Positions 25,767 to 34,563 of a DNA stretch of 37,756 nt are shown here, piece by piece. The stretch spans positions 1 to 37,756 of the forward strand of contig CALHIR010000038.1 in the NCBI GenBank assembly GCA_938030705.1. Reading direction: 5' to 3'. The notes beneath the pieces were generated by a model, which was not told where the DNA came from, did no database searches, and saw only the letters and a list, made by a program, of their open reading frames with translations. Position 1 is the stretch's first letter. Each line of letters opens with the position of its first letter. Source of the stretch: Candidatus Poseidoniaceae archaeon. Its GTDB lineage: Archaea; Thermoplasmatota; Poseidoniia; Poseidoniales; Poseidoniaceae. Both the position numbers and the translations under genes were made by a program.

Positions 25767-28700
25767 ATGCCGGTCACACGTGTTGAAGTCACACCTCGCC
25801 AAGGGGAAGGAATGCGCGATGTTCGGGGCGATGTTGTCCGACGACAACTCAAGGCCGACCATGGCGTCACCGTAGCCAACGTCCGTTCAATTTGCGGATA
25901 CCTCATCAGCGGTGAGACCTCGTCCGATGCCATTGCTGAGCGAGTTGACGATCTCTTTGCTGATCCCATCATCGAAATTGGCGCCGCCAATACGGCGATG
26001 TTGACCACTAATACCTTCCATGAAAGCCCAGATACGGTCATTACGGTCGGTTTCAAACCAGGGGTTACCGACAATCCAGGGAAGGCGGCTACCGACGGGT
26101 TTCTGACCCTCTTTCCCAGCGATGGAGAAGCGAAAATTGCGACGTACATCACCTATGTCTTCTACGGGCTGCCCGTGGATTGTGATGCTACATGGCTCGC
26201 AGGAACCCTGCATAACAATCTCATTGAACGTGCGTTGGTTGCAGACCGTACCGCTTGTGGAAGCCAAGCTTGGCCAGAATTGATGTTCCCCACTCCCCCC
26301 GAACAGAAGTTCATCGAACCGCAATCGGTCAATTTGGAATGCGATGATGCGACGTTGGAAGAGATTTCTACCTCTGGACTTTTGGCGTTGAATCTCAACG
26401 AAATGCATGCCATTCAAGCCCACTATCGCAACGAAGAGGTGCGGCAACACCGAACGGCCATGGGCATTCCTCCCAACGCCCCCACCGACGTTGAATTGGA
26501 GTGTTTGGCGCAGACTTGGAGCGAACACTGCAAACACAAGATTTTCGCCTCACGTATTCATCACGTTGACCATGAAACCGGTGAAGACACCGTTGTCGAT
26601 TCCCTGTTCAAAACGCACATCATGAAGCCGACCCATGATATGCAGAAAGACGTTGATTGGCTTCTTTCCGTTTTCCACGATAACTCCGGTGTTATTGCGT
26701 GGGACGACAAATGGAGCGTCTGCATGAAAGCAGAGACGCACAATTCGCCTTCAGCGCTTGACCCCTACGGCGGCGCCATGACCGGCATTGTGGGCGTAAA
26801 CCGGGATATTTTGGGAACGGGTTTGGGCGCCCGACCCATTGCCAACACCGATGTGTTTTGTTTCGGCCCACCGAATTGGGAAGGCCAACTCCCAGACAAC
26901 CTCTTCCATCCCTCTCGTGTGCTTCGTGGCGTTCACGCCGGGGTTCGTGTGGGCGGCAATGAATCAGGCATTCCCACGGTTAACGGGGCCATCGTCTTTG
27001 ACGACCGCTACATCGGAAAACCACTGGTGTACTGCGGCACGGTCGGCATCATGCCTCGCCATCTACCCGACGGCCGACCTTCTCATGTCAAAACCCCCGT
27101 TGCAGGAGACATCGTCTACATGGTCGGTGGACGCGTGGGCTACGACGGGATTCACGGCGCCACCTTCTCATCGTTGGAACTGACCGAAGAATCTCCGTCC
27201 AGCGCCGTCCAAATCGGTGACCCTATCACACAGAAAAAAATGCTTGACATGGTTCTCGAAGCGAGGGACGCTGGGCTCATCACCTGCATTACGGACAACG
27301 GCGCAGGCGGCCTTTCCTCATCGATCGGTGAAATGGCCGAATACACGAACGGTTGCGAGATTGACTTGGCCAAGGTTCCCCTTAAGCAGGCCGGCCTTTC
27401 ACCGTGGGAAATTTTAGTTTCTGAAAGCCAAGAACGCATGACCATTGCGGTGAAACCCGAAGACCAGGCGGCTTTTGAGCGCCTGGCCGATTTGCATGAA
27501 GTGGAAGCGACCGCTGTTGCGACGTTCACCTCAACCGGTATGTTCCATGTCCGCTACGATGAGGCGACCGTGGCCTACCTGCCCATCGAGTTCCTGCACG
27601 AAGGGGTTCCACAACTGCAATTGGAATCCGAATGGCGCCCACCCGAACTCCCTCCATTTGTTCCCCCTGCCGAAGCAAACCATTCAGAACTCCTTGAGAG
27701 CATGCTTCAACGCCCTAACATTGCCAGCAAGGAAACGTGGGTCCGCCAATACGACCACGAAGTCATCGCTCAAACCGCCATCAAACCCTTCGTCGGCGTA
27801 CACCGGGACGGACCCGGCGACGCCGGGGTTATCGCACCCATTCACGGCGATCCCCACGGCCTTGTCATCTCGTGCGGCATCGCACCAAGGTATTCGGACA
27901 TCGATGCCGGCGCCATGGCAGCTGCCAGCATTGACGAAGCGGTGCGAAACGCCGTTTGCGTTGGATTGGATGTTGACAAAATGGCTGGGCTGGACAACTT
28001 CTGTTGGCCCGACCCCATCGAGTCCGTGAAGACGCCCGACGGCCGCTTCAAATTAGCACAACTCGTCCGAGCAAACCGAGAACTCGAACGTGTATGCAGG
28101 GCCTACCGCCTTCCCTGTGTGAGTGGAAAGGATTCCATGAAGAACGACTACGGTACAGGGCCCGAAAAAATCTCCATCCCGCCCACCCTCTTGTTCTCGT
28201 TGTTCGGTGACCATCCCGATGTCCGAAAAAGCGCCACAAGCGACTTCAAGTTCCCCGGGGACAAAATCTACCTCGTTGGTGAATCAAAACAGGAACTTGG
28301 GGCATCAGAACTTGCCTTTATGATGACCGAAGATGGACGTGCCACAGGCGTGGGTGGCCATGTCCCGCTTCTACCGAACCCCGAGCAAAACCTGTCTACC
28401 TACAGGGCGTTATCGCAGAGCATCCGGGCTGGCCTGGTGCGAACGGCGCACGATTGCAGCGAAGGCGGCTTAGCCGTGGCCCTTGCAGAAATGTGCATCG
28501 GCGGCCGCATGGGCGCTTTGGTTGACATTGACGGCACCGGAACCGGCGATGTTTGGGGCCGATTATGGGGCGAGTCCCTTGGTCGAATCGTCGTGGCCGT
28601 TCCTCCTGAACATGAACGCGCTTTCCTTTCAGCCATGACCGGCCACCCAACGACGGTGTTGGGCACGGTGACAGCGACTACCGACCTCGTCATCAACGAT

Positions 28701-28787
28701 GGTGATGATGCACTGGTGAAGGCCGATGTCGAAGCAATGGCGAGTGTGTGGAAAGGCACCTTGGATTTGACCGGAGGGGTGATTTAA
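25767..28787 (+). CDS. purL: FGAM synthase PurL with PurS-like N-terminal region
   Basis: A 1006-residue synthetase for purine step 4: FGAR + glutamine + ATP to FGAM. The N-terminal 170 residues contain two PurS-like halves (VEVTPRQGEGMRD and VGFKPGVTDNPGK), so PurS is built in. The synthetase core shows WSEHCKHK (about 251), KAETHNSPSA, DNGAGGLSSS (about 509) and DCSEGGLAVAL (about 895). No glutaminase domain is present; that is supplied by purQ, whose ATG shares one base with this TAA. This intermediate arrangement differs both from small PurL + PurS + PurQ and from the single-chain 1300-residue form. GTG 25755 is an alternative start four codons upstream. Confidence 0.96.
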   Translation: MPVTRVEVTPRQGEGMRDVRGDVVRRQLKADHGVTVANVRSICGYLISGETSSDAIAERVDDLFADPIIEIGAANTAMLTTNTFHESPDTVITVGFKPGVTDNPGKAATDGFLTLFPSDGEAKIATYITYVFYGLPVDCDATWLAGTLHNNLIERALVADRTACGSQAWPELMFPTPPEQKFIEPQSVNLECDDATLEEISTSGLLALNLNEMHAIQAHYRNEEVRQHRTAMGIPPNAPTDVELECLAQTWSEHCKHKIFASRIHHVDHETGEDTVVDSLFKTHIMKPTHDMQKDVDWLLSVFHDNSGVIAWDDKWSVCMKAETHNSPSALDPYGGAMTGIVGVNRDILGTGLGARPIANTDVFCFGPPNWEGQLPDNLFHPSRVLRGVHAGVRVGGNESGIPTVNGAIVFDDRYIGKPLVYCGTVGIMPRHLPDGRPSHVKTPVAGDIVYMVGGRVGYDGIHGATFSSLELTEESPSSAVQIGDPITQKKMLDMVLEARDAGLITCITDNGAGGLSSSIGEMAEYTNGCEIDLAKVPLKQAGLSPWEILVSESQERMTIAVKPEDQAAFERLADLHEVEATAVATFTSTGMFHVRYDEATVAYLPIEFLHEGVPQLQLESEWRPPELPPFVPPAEANHSELLESMLQRPNIASKETWVRQYDHEVIAQTAIKPFVGVHRDGPGDAGVIAPIHGDPHGLVISCGIAPRYSDIDAGAMAAASIDEAVRNAVCVGLDVDKMAGLDNFCWPDPIESVKTPDGRFKLAQLVRANRELERVCRAYRLPCVSGKDSMKNDYGTGPEKISIPPTLLFSLFGDHPDVRKSATSDFKFPGDKIYLVGESKQELGASELAFMMTEDGRATGVGGHVPLLPNPEQNLSTYRALSQSIRAGLVRTAHDCSEGGLAVALAEMCIGGRMGALVDIDGTGTGDVWGRLWGESLGRIVVAVPPEHERAFLSAMTGHPTTVLGTVTATTDLVINDGDDALVKADVEAMASVWKGTLDLTGGVI

Positions 28788-29629
28788 TGACGCCACGTGT
28801 AGCGGTCCTGTTCGGTTTTGGTATCAACTGCGACCACGAAACAAAGGCCGTGTTCGAGCTGGTCGGAGCCACAGCCGACCGTCTTCACGTCAACCTCCTC
28901 ATCTCGGGCGACGAACGTCTGGAAGATTACGATATTCTCGCCGTTCCAGGGGGCTTCTCCTTTGGTGACCACCTCGGAAGTGGACGCCTTCTTGGCAATC
29001 GAATGCGATTCGCAATGCGAGAAGCATTACGGAATTTTGTTGATGCAGGAAAACCCATCATCGGTATTTGCAACGGGTTCCAAGTGCTGGTAAAAACCGG
29101 CCTTTTGCCGGGTCCGGAGGCTGGAACTTCACCCGACTTCCTTCAACGAGGAAGTTTGACGCTCAATGATAGTGGCCGGTATGAAGATCGCTGGGTTACG
29201 TTGGAATTTGATCCTGAAAGCCCATGTATTTGGACCAAAGGAATGACTCGAATGGAATGCCCTGTTCGCCATGGTGAAGGAAAGTATGTCATGCCCACGG
29301 CTGAAGACCTTGACCGCCTCAATGCCAACAACCAGCTGACCGTACGTTATGTTGACCCTTCAACCCCCCTCGGCTCTGGAATGACGGATGAAGCCCTTCC
29401 CTACCCGATCAGCCCGAATGGAAGCATGAGAAACATCGCTGGTATCTGTGATGCTTCTGGCCTTGTGTTTGGTTTGATGCCCCATCCAGAAGCGATTTAC
29501 GCACGGTGGCTTCATCCAATGCACACCAGGCACGACAGCGACGATTCTTCTGGTGCACTTGACGGATGGGAAGGCGAAGGCCTCCAACTGTTCCGTAATG
29601 CGGTTGAGTACGTCAAACAGCGATCTTGA
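28787..29629 (+). CDS. purQ: FGAM synthase glutaminase subunit PurQ
   Basis: A 280-residue class I glutamine amidotransferase that supplies ammonia to PurL. The nucleophile elbow GICNGFQ holds the catalytic Cys (about residue 93), and MPHPEA near the C-terminus holds the His-Glu pair. VPGGFSFGDHLG is the oxyanion strand. It is longer than small PurQ (about 225), with extra loops around 110-200, matching PurQ-like domains of larger enzymes. The start codon overlaps the purL stop (TAATG), indicating coupling; the two proteins surely form one complex. Confidence 0.96.
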   Translation: MTPRVAVLFGFGINCDHETKAVFELVGATADRLHVNLLISGDERLEDYDILAVPGGFSFGDHLGSGRLLGNRMRFAMREALRNFVDAGKPIIGICNGFQVLVKTGLLPGPEAGTSPDFLQRGSLTLNDSGRYEDRWVTLEFDPESPCIWTKGMTRMECPVRHGEGKYVMPTAEDLDRLNANNQLTVRYVDPSTPLGSGMTDEALPYPISPNGSMRNIAGICDASGLVFGLMPHPEAIYARWLHPMHTRHDSDDSSGALDGWEGEGLQLFRNAVEYVKQRS

Positions 29630-29638
29630 GTGTCAGGC

Positions 29639-30670
29639 ATGGATGATAGAACACGACTCGCCCACATCGACGGACTCCGAGGCCTTGCTGTCCTGCTGAT
29701 GGTGCTGGTTCATGCTGCGGCGACTTGGGAGCCGAACCTCACCGGCACATGGCTTATTCTCGGCGCGGTAGTTTCAGCTGCAGGCGGTCTTGCCGCTCCA
29801 CTTTTTGTGGCTTTGTTGGGTTGGGGTATGGCACGAAAACCGTTACCGTTCAAGAAGCGTTTGTGGAGAGCAGGGTTCCTTTTTCTCTCTCAGTTTGCCG
29901 TCAATTTGAGTGCTCCGCACCTGTTCACGCCGTGGACGCCCGGCGTACTTTCGTTGATGGGGATACTCATCTTGCTCGACCCTCTTTGGAGGAGCCTCAT
30001 CATCCGGGAGCGGGCTGGTTCACGTCACTTCTTTCTCGCTTTCATTGCCGTCTGTGGTCTGACGTTGTTCTTCGCGAGTCGGCAGGGCCCTTCACAGTGG
30101 CTTCCTCGTGTTTCAACGGAGTCGCCGATGGTTTTGGCTGAACATTTGCTTTTGACCGGACTGTACCCGTTGTTTCCATGGGTGGTGTTCGCCTGGTTTG
30201 GCTACACCGTCGCCTCGTTTGAGGAGGCTTCAATTCGTCATCATTGGTTTGGAAGAACGGCTCTCCTTGGTCTAAGCGTTTCGATCCTCGTGCTGGTTCA
30301 GAGCATCCACGCAGGTCGACCATGGGCTCTCCCCACAGGCGATGCCTCGTTGACGTTTTTCCCGGCAAATGCACCGTTCTTGGTGGCGGCGATAACGGGC
30401 GTAAGCCTGCTATGGTGGAGCGCAGAACGGTTCGCATGGTTGCAACGAGTCGCCGATCTCGGGCGAGTCTCATTGACCGTGTATGTCCTGCACTTTCTTC
30501 CCTTTGCTTTCTTCCATGCCTACGATGAGGCCTACCGTTGGAACGCGACGTTCACCGGATTGATGGTTGTGTGCTACACAACGGCATGGGCAATTGCAGG
30601 AACGGGACTGTATCGACGCCTCTCGTGGTTCACGCTCGAAGCGTGGATGAGGCGGTTCGAACCGTCGTGA
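29639..30670 (+). CDS. DUF1624 / acyltransferase-like multi-pass membrane protein
   Basis: A 343-residue protein with about nine or ten hydrophobic segments. The N-terminus RLAHIDGLRGLAVLLMVLVH carries the Arg/Asp-Gly-Leu-Arg-Gly plus His pattern shared by DUF1624 (heparan-glucosaminide N-acetyltransferase-like) and acyltransferase-3 proteins, which move acyl groups across membranes to sugars. SLTVYVLHFLP near residue 285 is also family-like. The exact substrate is unknown; a cell-surface glycan is likely. ATG 29639 is used; GTG 29630 directly follows the purQ stop. It probably rides on the pur operon without a role in purine synthesis. Confidence 0.8.
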   Translation: MDDRTRLAHIDGLRGLAVLLMVLVHAAATWEPNLTGTWLILGAVVSAAGGLAAPLFVALLGWGMARKPLPFKKRLWRAGFLFLSQFAVNLSAPHLFTPWTPGVLSLMGILILLDPLWRSLIIRERAGSRHFFLAFIAVCGLTLFFASRQGPSQWLPRVSTESPMVLAEHLLLTGLYPLFPWVVFAWFGYTVASFEEASIRHHWFGRTALLGLSVSILVLVQSIHAGRPWALPTGDASLTFFPANAPFLVAAITGVSLLWWSAERFAWLQRVADLGRVSLTVYVLHFLPFAFFHAYDEAYRWNATFTGLMVVCYTTAWAIAGTGLYRRLSWFTLEAWMRRFEPS

Positions 30671-30810
30671 GTCCACACCCGAAGGGGTTCGGACGCAGTG
30701 GCGTCGTGGTTTTTGACGAGGAAACCCGCTTACTGCAAGGCCAAAAAGGGATGGTGGACGCTGGGGAGTCGTACAGGGGTGCAAATGCCAGCACATTCTC
30801 AGCGCAATAG
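30667..30810 (+). CDS. Possible small ORF overlapping the upstream stop (GTGA)
   Basis: A 47-codon frame begins GTG at 30667, overlapping the acyltransferase-like stop as GTGA. The peptide has no recognised features. The overlap is suggestive of coupling but the frame may be chance or a remnant of a longer gene. Confidence 0.2.
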   Translation: MSPHPKGFGRSGVVVFDEETRLLQGQKGMVDAGESYRGANASTFSAQ

Positions 30811-30902
30811 CCTCACTCATCCGAGCCCAGCGGTGCGAGATGGCCCTCCTTATTCTGGAAGAGGTGATCACTCCACACCGCTGAAGCCGACAGAACCGTG
30901 AA

Positions 30903-32018
30903 TCATCCCAGGCGGGCCTTCATCTCGTCCAACATCGAGGCAGGAAGGGGGACATAACCCACATCGGCGACGTGTTCCATGCCCGCGTCAGAATAACCGT
31001 AGTCAAAGAAGCCTCGAACCAAATCCCAATCGTTGTTGTTGACGTTCATGTAGATGTATCGCGAGAGAGGGGCGTAGCTGCCATCAGCGACCGTGCTGGA
31101 CTCAGGGGCCACAGCATTGCCAGCATCCTGGACGCCATGCGTATCGTTGTTGGCGATGGCAACGACAGAGAGAACATTCGCATTCTCTTCGTAGTAAGCG
31201 TAGCCAAAGTAGCCAATGGCATACTCATCACCGGTCAGGCCGTTGACGATCTGATTGTCATCGGCTGAGTTTTGGTATCCTCTCTCGGAGTCAAAACCTT
31301 CTGAGACGGGGTCAGCGTCGGCGAAACAATTCTTGCAAAACACCTGCTCACCGAAGTATTCGTATGTGCCTGAGTCAGAATCTGCGCCCCAGAGTTTGAT
31401 CTCCTGGTCGGGGCATGCATCGGAATCGTGCAGGTCTCCCCATTCACGAATACCGTCACCATCATTGTTGGGCGTTGTGGAATTCATATCCAACCCTCCC
31501 TCGGAATGATTGGCGAGGTCATCTTCACTCCAATCGCTGTAGATCCAACGTAGTTGAGCCATCGAAAGGCCCCCCATGTCGGTGACGCACTGGTCAGCTG
31601 CGCCACCTTTCTTCATCACGACCGATAGGCCGTCAATAGCGACAATGAGTTGCGTGACGGTGATGTCTGAATTCAGACAATCATAGGTGTAGCCGTCGCT
31701 GCCAACCGTCGCCTCAGACGTTTTCCAGCCTCGACTCATGTCGCCGATGTTGACGCTGTCGGCGTCTGTGCTGCACACCTTTGATGCGCCGGCACCGGAG
31801 CCTCCACCTGCGACGGTGACGGTGAAGTCAGCGTTGGCTGCACTGTAGGCTTGGCCCCAGGCGCTGGCCACTGGAAACACCGTGCTGCTACCAGCGATGT
31901 TGATGGTCTTCTGTTCAACCTCTGTATCATCGCCACCGATACAACCAGCCAAGCTGGTGATCAAGAGGGTCAATACAAGGGTCATGGCTTTCGTGTTTTT
32001 CATCAGGTTTCGTCCCAT
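30903..32018 (-). CDS. pstS: Phosphate-binding lipoprotein PstS
   Basis: About 371 residues; the high-affinity phosphate-binding subunit. The signal peptide ends in LAGC; the mature part begins with the phosphate-loop GSSTVFPVA, followed by GGGSGAG, SRGW, and DSGTYEYF, all PstS hallmarks. It is acidic and contains several Cys, suggesting disulfides and export. The frame is open to 32261. ATG 32018 gives a normal-length signal peptide and has AGGAG 9 bases upstream (32028-32032); ATG 32060 has a stronger GGAGG (32067-32071) 6 bases upstream but adds a 14-residue n-region. It is divergent from the AbrB-PhoU/pstCAB/phoU run. Confidence 0.94.
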   Translation of the reverse strand: MGRNLMKNTKAMTLVLTLLITSLAGCIGGDDTEVEQKTINIAGSSTVFPVASAWGQAYSAANADFTVTVAGGGSGAGASKVCSTDADSVNIGDMSRGWKTSEATVGSDGYTYDCLNSDITVTQLIVAIDGLSVVMKKGGAADQCVTDMGGLSMAQLRWIYSDWSEDDLANHSEGGLDMNSTTPNNDGDGIREWGDLHDSDACPDQEIKLWGADSDSGTYEYFGEQVFCKNCFADADPVSEGFDSERGYQNSADDNQIVNGLTGDEYAIGYFGYAYYEENANVLSVVAIANNDTHGVQDAGNAVAPESSTVADGSYAPLSRYIYMNVNNNDWDLVRGFFDYGYSDAGMEHVADVGYVPLPASMLDEMKARLG

Positions 32019-32039
32019 AGGTCGTATCTCCTTTAACCC

Positions 32040-32051
32040 AGCCATATGGCT
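32040..32051. repeat. Perfect 12-base palindrome in the pstS leader
   Basis: AGCCATATGGCT equals its own reverse complement. It lies between the TATA region and the ATG at 32018, so it would be in the pstS leader (or inside the coding region if the start is 32060). It could be an operator half of a dimeric repressor site. Confidence 0.5.
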
Positions 32052-32089
32052 AAACTGCATAGGATTCCTCCATAGAGTATAACGAGAAA

Positions 32090-32105
32090 TATATATGGAT
32101 ATATA
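32090..32105 (-). promoter_or_regulatory. pstS TATA region / 7-base inverted repeat
   Basis: TATATAT-GG-ATATATA, arms of 7 bases. The minus strand has TATA-like sequence placed to start pstS transcription at about 32066-32076, just ahead of GGAGG. The symmetry may also bind a dimeric regulator; the divergent gene encodes an AbrB-domain protein, which is a natural candidate. Confidence 0.6.
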
Positions 32106-32174
32106 GCAGTCAATAGAATAATGCCGTCCTCTATCTATCCATGACAAACTTCCGCAACATGAGGCAGTGTCTTG

Positions 32175-33191
32175 GTGGACAGCGAGTTTCGGAAATTGCA
32201 AATCACCGGTGGGTCCACCACCATCGTCTCCCTGCCGAAAGAATGGGTCCGTCAAAACCAACTCAGTAAAGGTGACGTGGTGAGCATTGAAGAGTTGAGC
32301 TCAGGCGATTTGAGAATCTCAACCCTCCAGGGGGCAAGGAACAAAACATGCATCACCATTGATTGCTGTCAGTTGGAAAACGGACTCGTAGACCTCATGA
32401 TTGGGGCCTATTTGTCCGGTGCCGACACCATCTCCATTGTTTGCTCTAAACCCATTTCTCGCCTCGTACGTTCTGAAATTCGGGGCTTCCTACGAGATAC
32501 GAGAGGCATGGAGATCGAATCCGACAAAGAAAAAGAAATCCGGATTGTCTCGTTGCTTAATCCATCCGAGCTTAAACTTCAAGTCTCTGTCAATCGAATG
32601 TACATTCTGATTTCAGGGCTTGTGAACGATTCGTTCGCCGTCTTGGGCGGAGATTCGAATGAATTGCTTCATGACATTGAGGATAGGGAGCGTCAAATCG
32701 ATGCTCGAAGATTGCTGATTGAGCGTCAAGTTGCTGCCGCCCTCAAAATGCCATCCGTTGAGAAGCGATTGGCTGTTGATCGTTTTTCGGCCATGGAACA
32801 CGCAAGCATCGCTCGGGTTCTCGAGCGCATGGGAGATCACGCAACACGCCTCGCATTCTTGGTTCGAGAAAACAATAGGAGTATTCGTCTTCAACCGAAC
32901 GATATGCCATTGAAAGCCATTCCAATGTTTTCCAATGGGCTCAAGGAACTCGTTCACAACATGTACACCAAGGAAATCTCGCTCATCCACGGAGCAAAAG
33001 TATCGCTGGGGAACATCATCAAGGACATCGAAGCGGATGAAGATGAATTGTGGACGGGACGTCGACCAACTGAACGGTTGTATGCAGAATTCCAAATTTC
33101 GGAATCCGTCCGTCGGTTGTGCGCCTACGCAGTCAATTTTGCGGAACTGTTGCTGAACATGCTGATGCATGAACGGCTAGAACCCGTTTGA
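32175..33191 (+). CDS. Archaeal PhoU-like regulator with AbrB/SpoVT domain
   Basis: About 338 residues. Residues 3-50 form a SpoVT-AbrB DNA-binding domain (FRKLQITGGSTTIVSLPKEWV); from about 130 on are PhoU-type helical bundles, with DHATRLAF resembling the metal-contacting helix of PhoU. Such fusions are found in archaea next to pst genes and probably sense phosphate flux and control the regulon. The start is GTG 32175 or TTG 32172; neither has a strong ribosome site. It is divergent from pstS and 13 bases ahead of pstC. It likely binds the intervening region with its palindromes, by inference. Confidence 0.9.
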   Translation: MDSEFRKLQITGGSTTIVSLPKEWVRQNQLSKGDVVSIEELSSGDLRISTLQGARNKTCITIDCCQLENGLVDLMIGAYLSGADTISIVCSKPISRLVRSEIRGFLRDTRGMEIESDKEKEIRIVSLLNPSELKLQVSVNRMYILISGLVNDSFAVLGGDSNELLHDIEDRERQIDARRLLIERQVAAALKMPSVEKRLAVDRFSAMEHASIARVLERMGDHATRLAFLVRENNRSIRLQPNDMPLKAIPMFSNGLKELVHNMYTKEISLIHGAKVSLGNIIKDIEADEDELWTGRRPTERLYAEFQISESVRRLCAYAVNFAELLLNMLMHERLEPV

Positions 33192-33204
33192 GGAGGTTCA
33201 AAGG

Positions 33205-34563
33205 ATGAAGAAATCGTTGAAGCCCGTCGCGCAAAAGCGAGCCCCAGCTGACAGGGTACGATTGTTGCTCTTCATCACCAGCCTCTCAGTCATTTTTATC
33301 ACGCTTGGAATTATCCAAACACTTCTGTTTGAGGCCATCACGTTCTTTCGTGAAATTGCCGGCGTTCGAGGTTGGTTCTCCTTTGAATTCGACCCAAAGG
33401 GGGTGATGAGCCAAACCGGCCTCGGCGCCTTCCTGTTCATGTTGGCCCTCATGATGGAGTGGATCAGTGAACATCGGCGCCATTACCTGGCAATCATTTC
33501 CGAACAAATCCTGTTCCCGCCTTCATGGGCACTCCGTTCAATCTACGCGTTGCTCATCATCGCCGTTGTCGTCGTGAATTCCATGCTGTTGTGGGCAAGT
33601 ACCGTGGCGCTGGTAGCCGTATGGAGGCGAGTGGCAAAAAAACACATGCTGCGAGGAACCGGAAACATTGACCAGACCGATCGCAGTGTGACGATAGCAC
33701 TCGGATGTTGCCTCTTCTTTTCGCTGTTTATCGCCACAACTGAACATTACGGTGGTGCTTTTGGAGAGTTCTTCTTCCAAAACCAATGGACACCGGCTGG
33801 TGCATGTGCGGACCGACGCTCGTTGTGTGAAAACATGAATTTTGGCGTGAATAGCCTCCTTCTAACAACGCTTCAGGTCGCCTTTGGCGCACTGTTTTTT
33901 GCCGTGCCGTTAGGAGTTGGGTGCGCCATTTATTTGAGCGAATATGCATCTCCTCGCCTCGTGTCCGTGGTCAAACCAACCCTTGAATTGCTCGCAGGCA
34001 TACCTTCGGTTGTCTACGGGTTCTTTGCATTCATCTACATCGGGCCGCTGGTGGTTGAATTGGGTGAAGTTGCCTACACCAACGGTTGGATTGACCAACC
34101 TCCGAACATTCTCAATCCAATCAACGGAGCAATCGTTGTCGGCGTCATGATTCTACCTTTGGTCGCCTCAATGTCCGAAGACGCCCTGCGCGCGGTCCCC
34201 AACGAACTGCGAGAAGGTTCACTTGCGCTTGGAGCGACACGCATTGAAACGACGCTTCGCGTGATGTTGCAAGCCGCCTTGTCCGGAATCCTCGCCAGCA
34301 TCATCCTCGCCCTCTCGAGGGCGGTCGGTGAGACGATGGCGGTCACCCTTGCTGTAGGCACGGTCGCCGTTTACACCTCCAACATGTTCCTTCCTGCACA
34401 GACCATGACGGCCTACATCGCCCAACGTGTTGGTGGTGACCTTCCCTTCGGTGAAATTGGATACCTTACCATCTTCGCAGTTGGTTTGTACCTCTTCATC
34501 ATCACGCTCTCGTTGAATTTACTCGGCAACAAGGTGCTGTCTGCCTACAGGGAGGCGTATTGA
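33205..34563 (+). CDS. pstC: Phosphate ABC transporter permease PstC
   Basis: A 452-residue permease, longer than usual (about 300). The core (about 210-450) has VNSLLLTTLQVA, EYASPRL, LAGIPSVVYGFF and the EAA loop SMSEDALRAVPNELREGSLA (322-341) that docks PstB. The N-terminal 200 residues add about three or four extra membrane segments and a WTPAGACADRRSLC loop with a Cys pair (Cys201, Cys208) probably outside. The ATG has GGAGG 8 bases upstream. Its stop overlaps the pstA start (TGATG). It forms the channel with PstA. Confidence 0.95.
   Translation: MKKSLKPVAQKRAPADRVRLLLFITSLSVIFITLGIIQTLLFEAITFFREIAGVRGWFSFEFDPKGVMSQTGLGAFLFMLALMMEWISEHRRHYLAIISEQILFPPSWALRSIYALLIIAVVVVNSMLLWASTVALVAVWRRVAKKHMLRGTGNIDQTDRSVTIALGCCLFFSLFIATTEHYGGAFGEFFFQNQWTPAGACADRRSLCENMNFGVNSLLLTTLQVAFGALFFAVPLGVGCAIYLSEYASPRLVSVVKPTLELLAGIPSVVYGFFAFIYIGPLVVELGEVAYTNGWIDQPPNILNPINGAIVVGVMILPLVASMSEDALRAVPNELREGSLALGATRIETTLRVMLQAALSGILASIILALSRAVGETMAVTLAVGTVAVYTSNMFLPAQTMTAYIAQRVGGDLPFGEIGYLTIFAVGLYLFIITLSLNLLGNKVLSAYREAY

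Noticed and set aside
30671-30902. Possible tRNA in the gap before pstS
   Set aside because: I found no cloverleaf or T-loop consensus on either strand.
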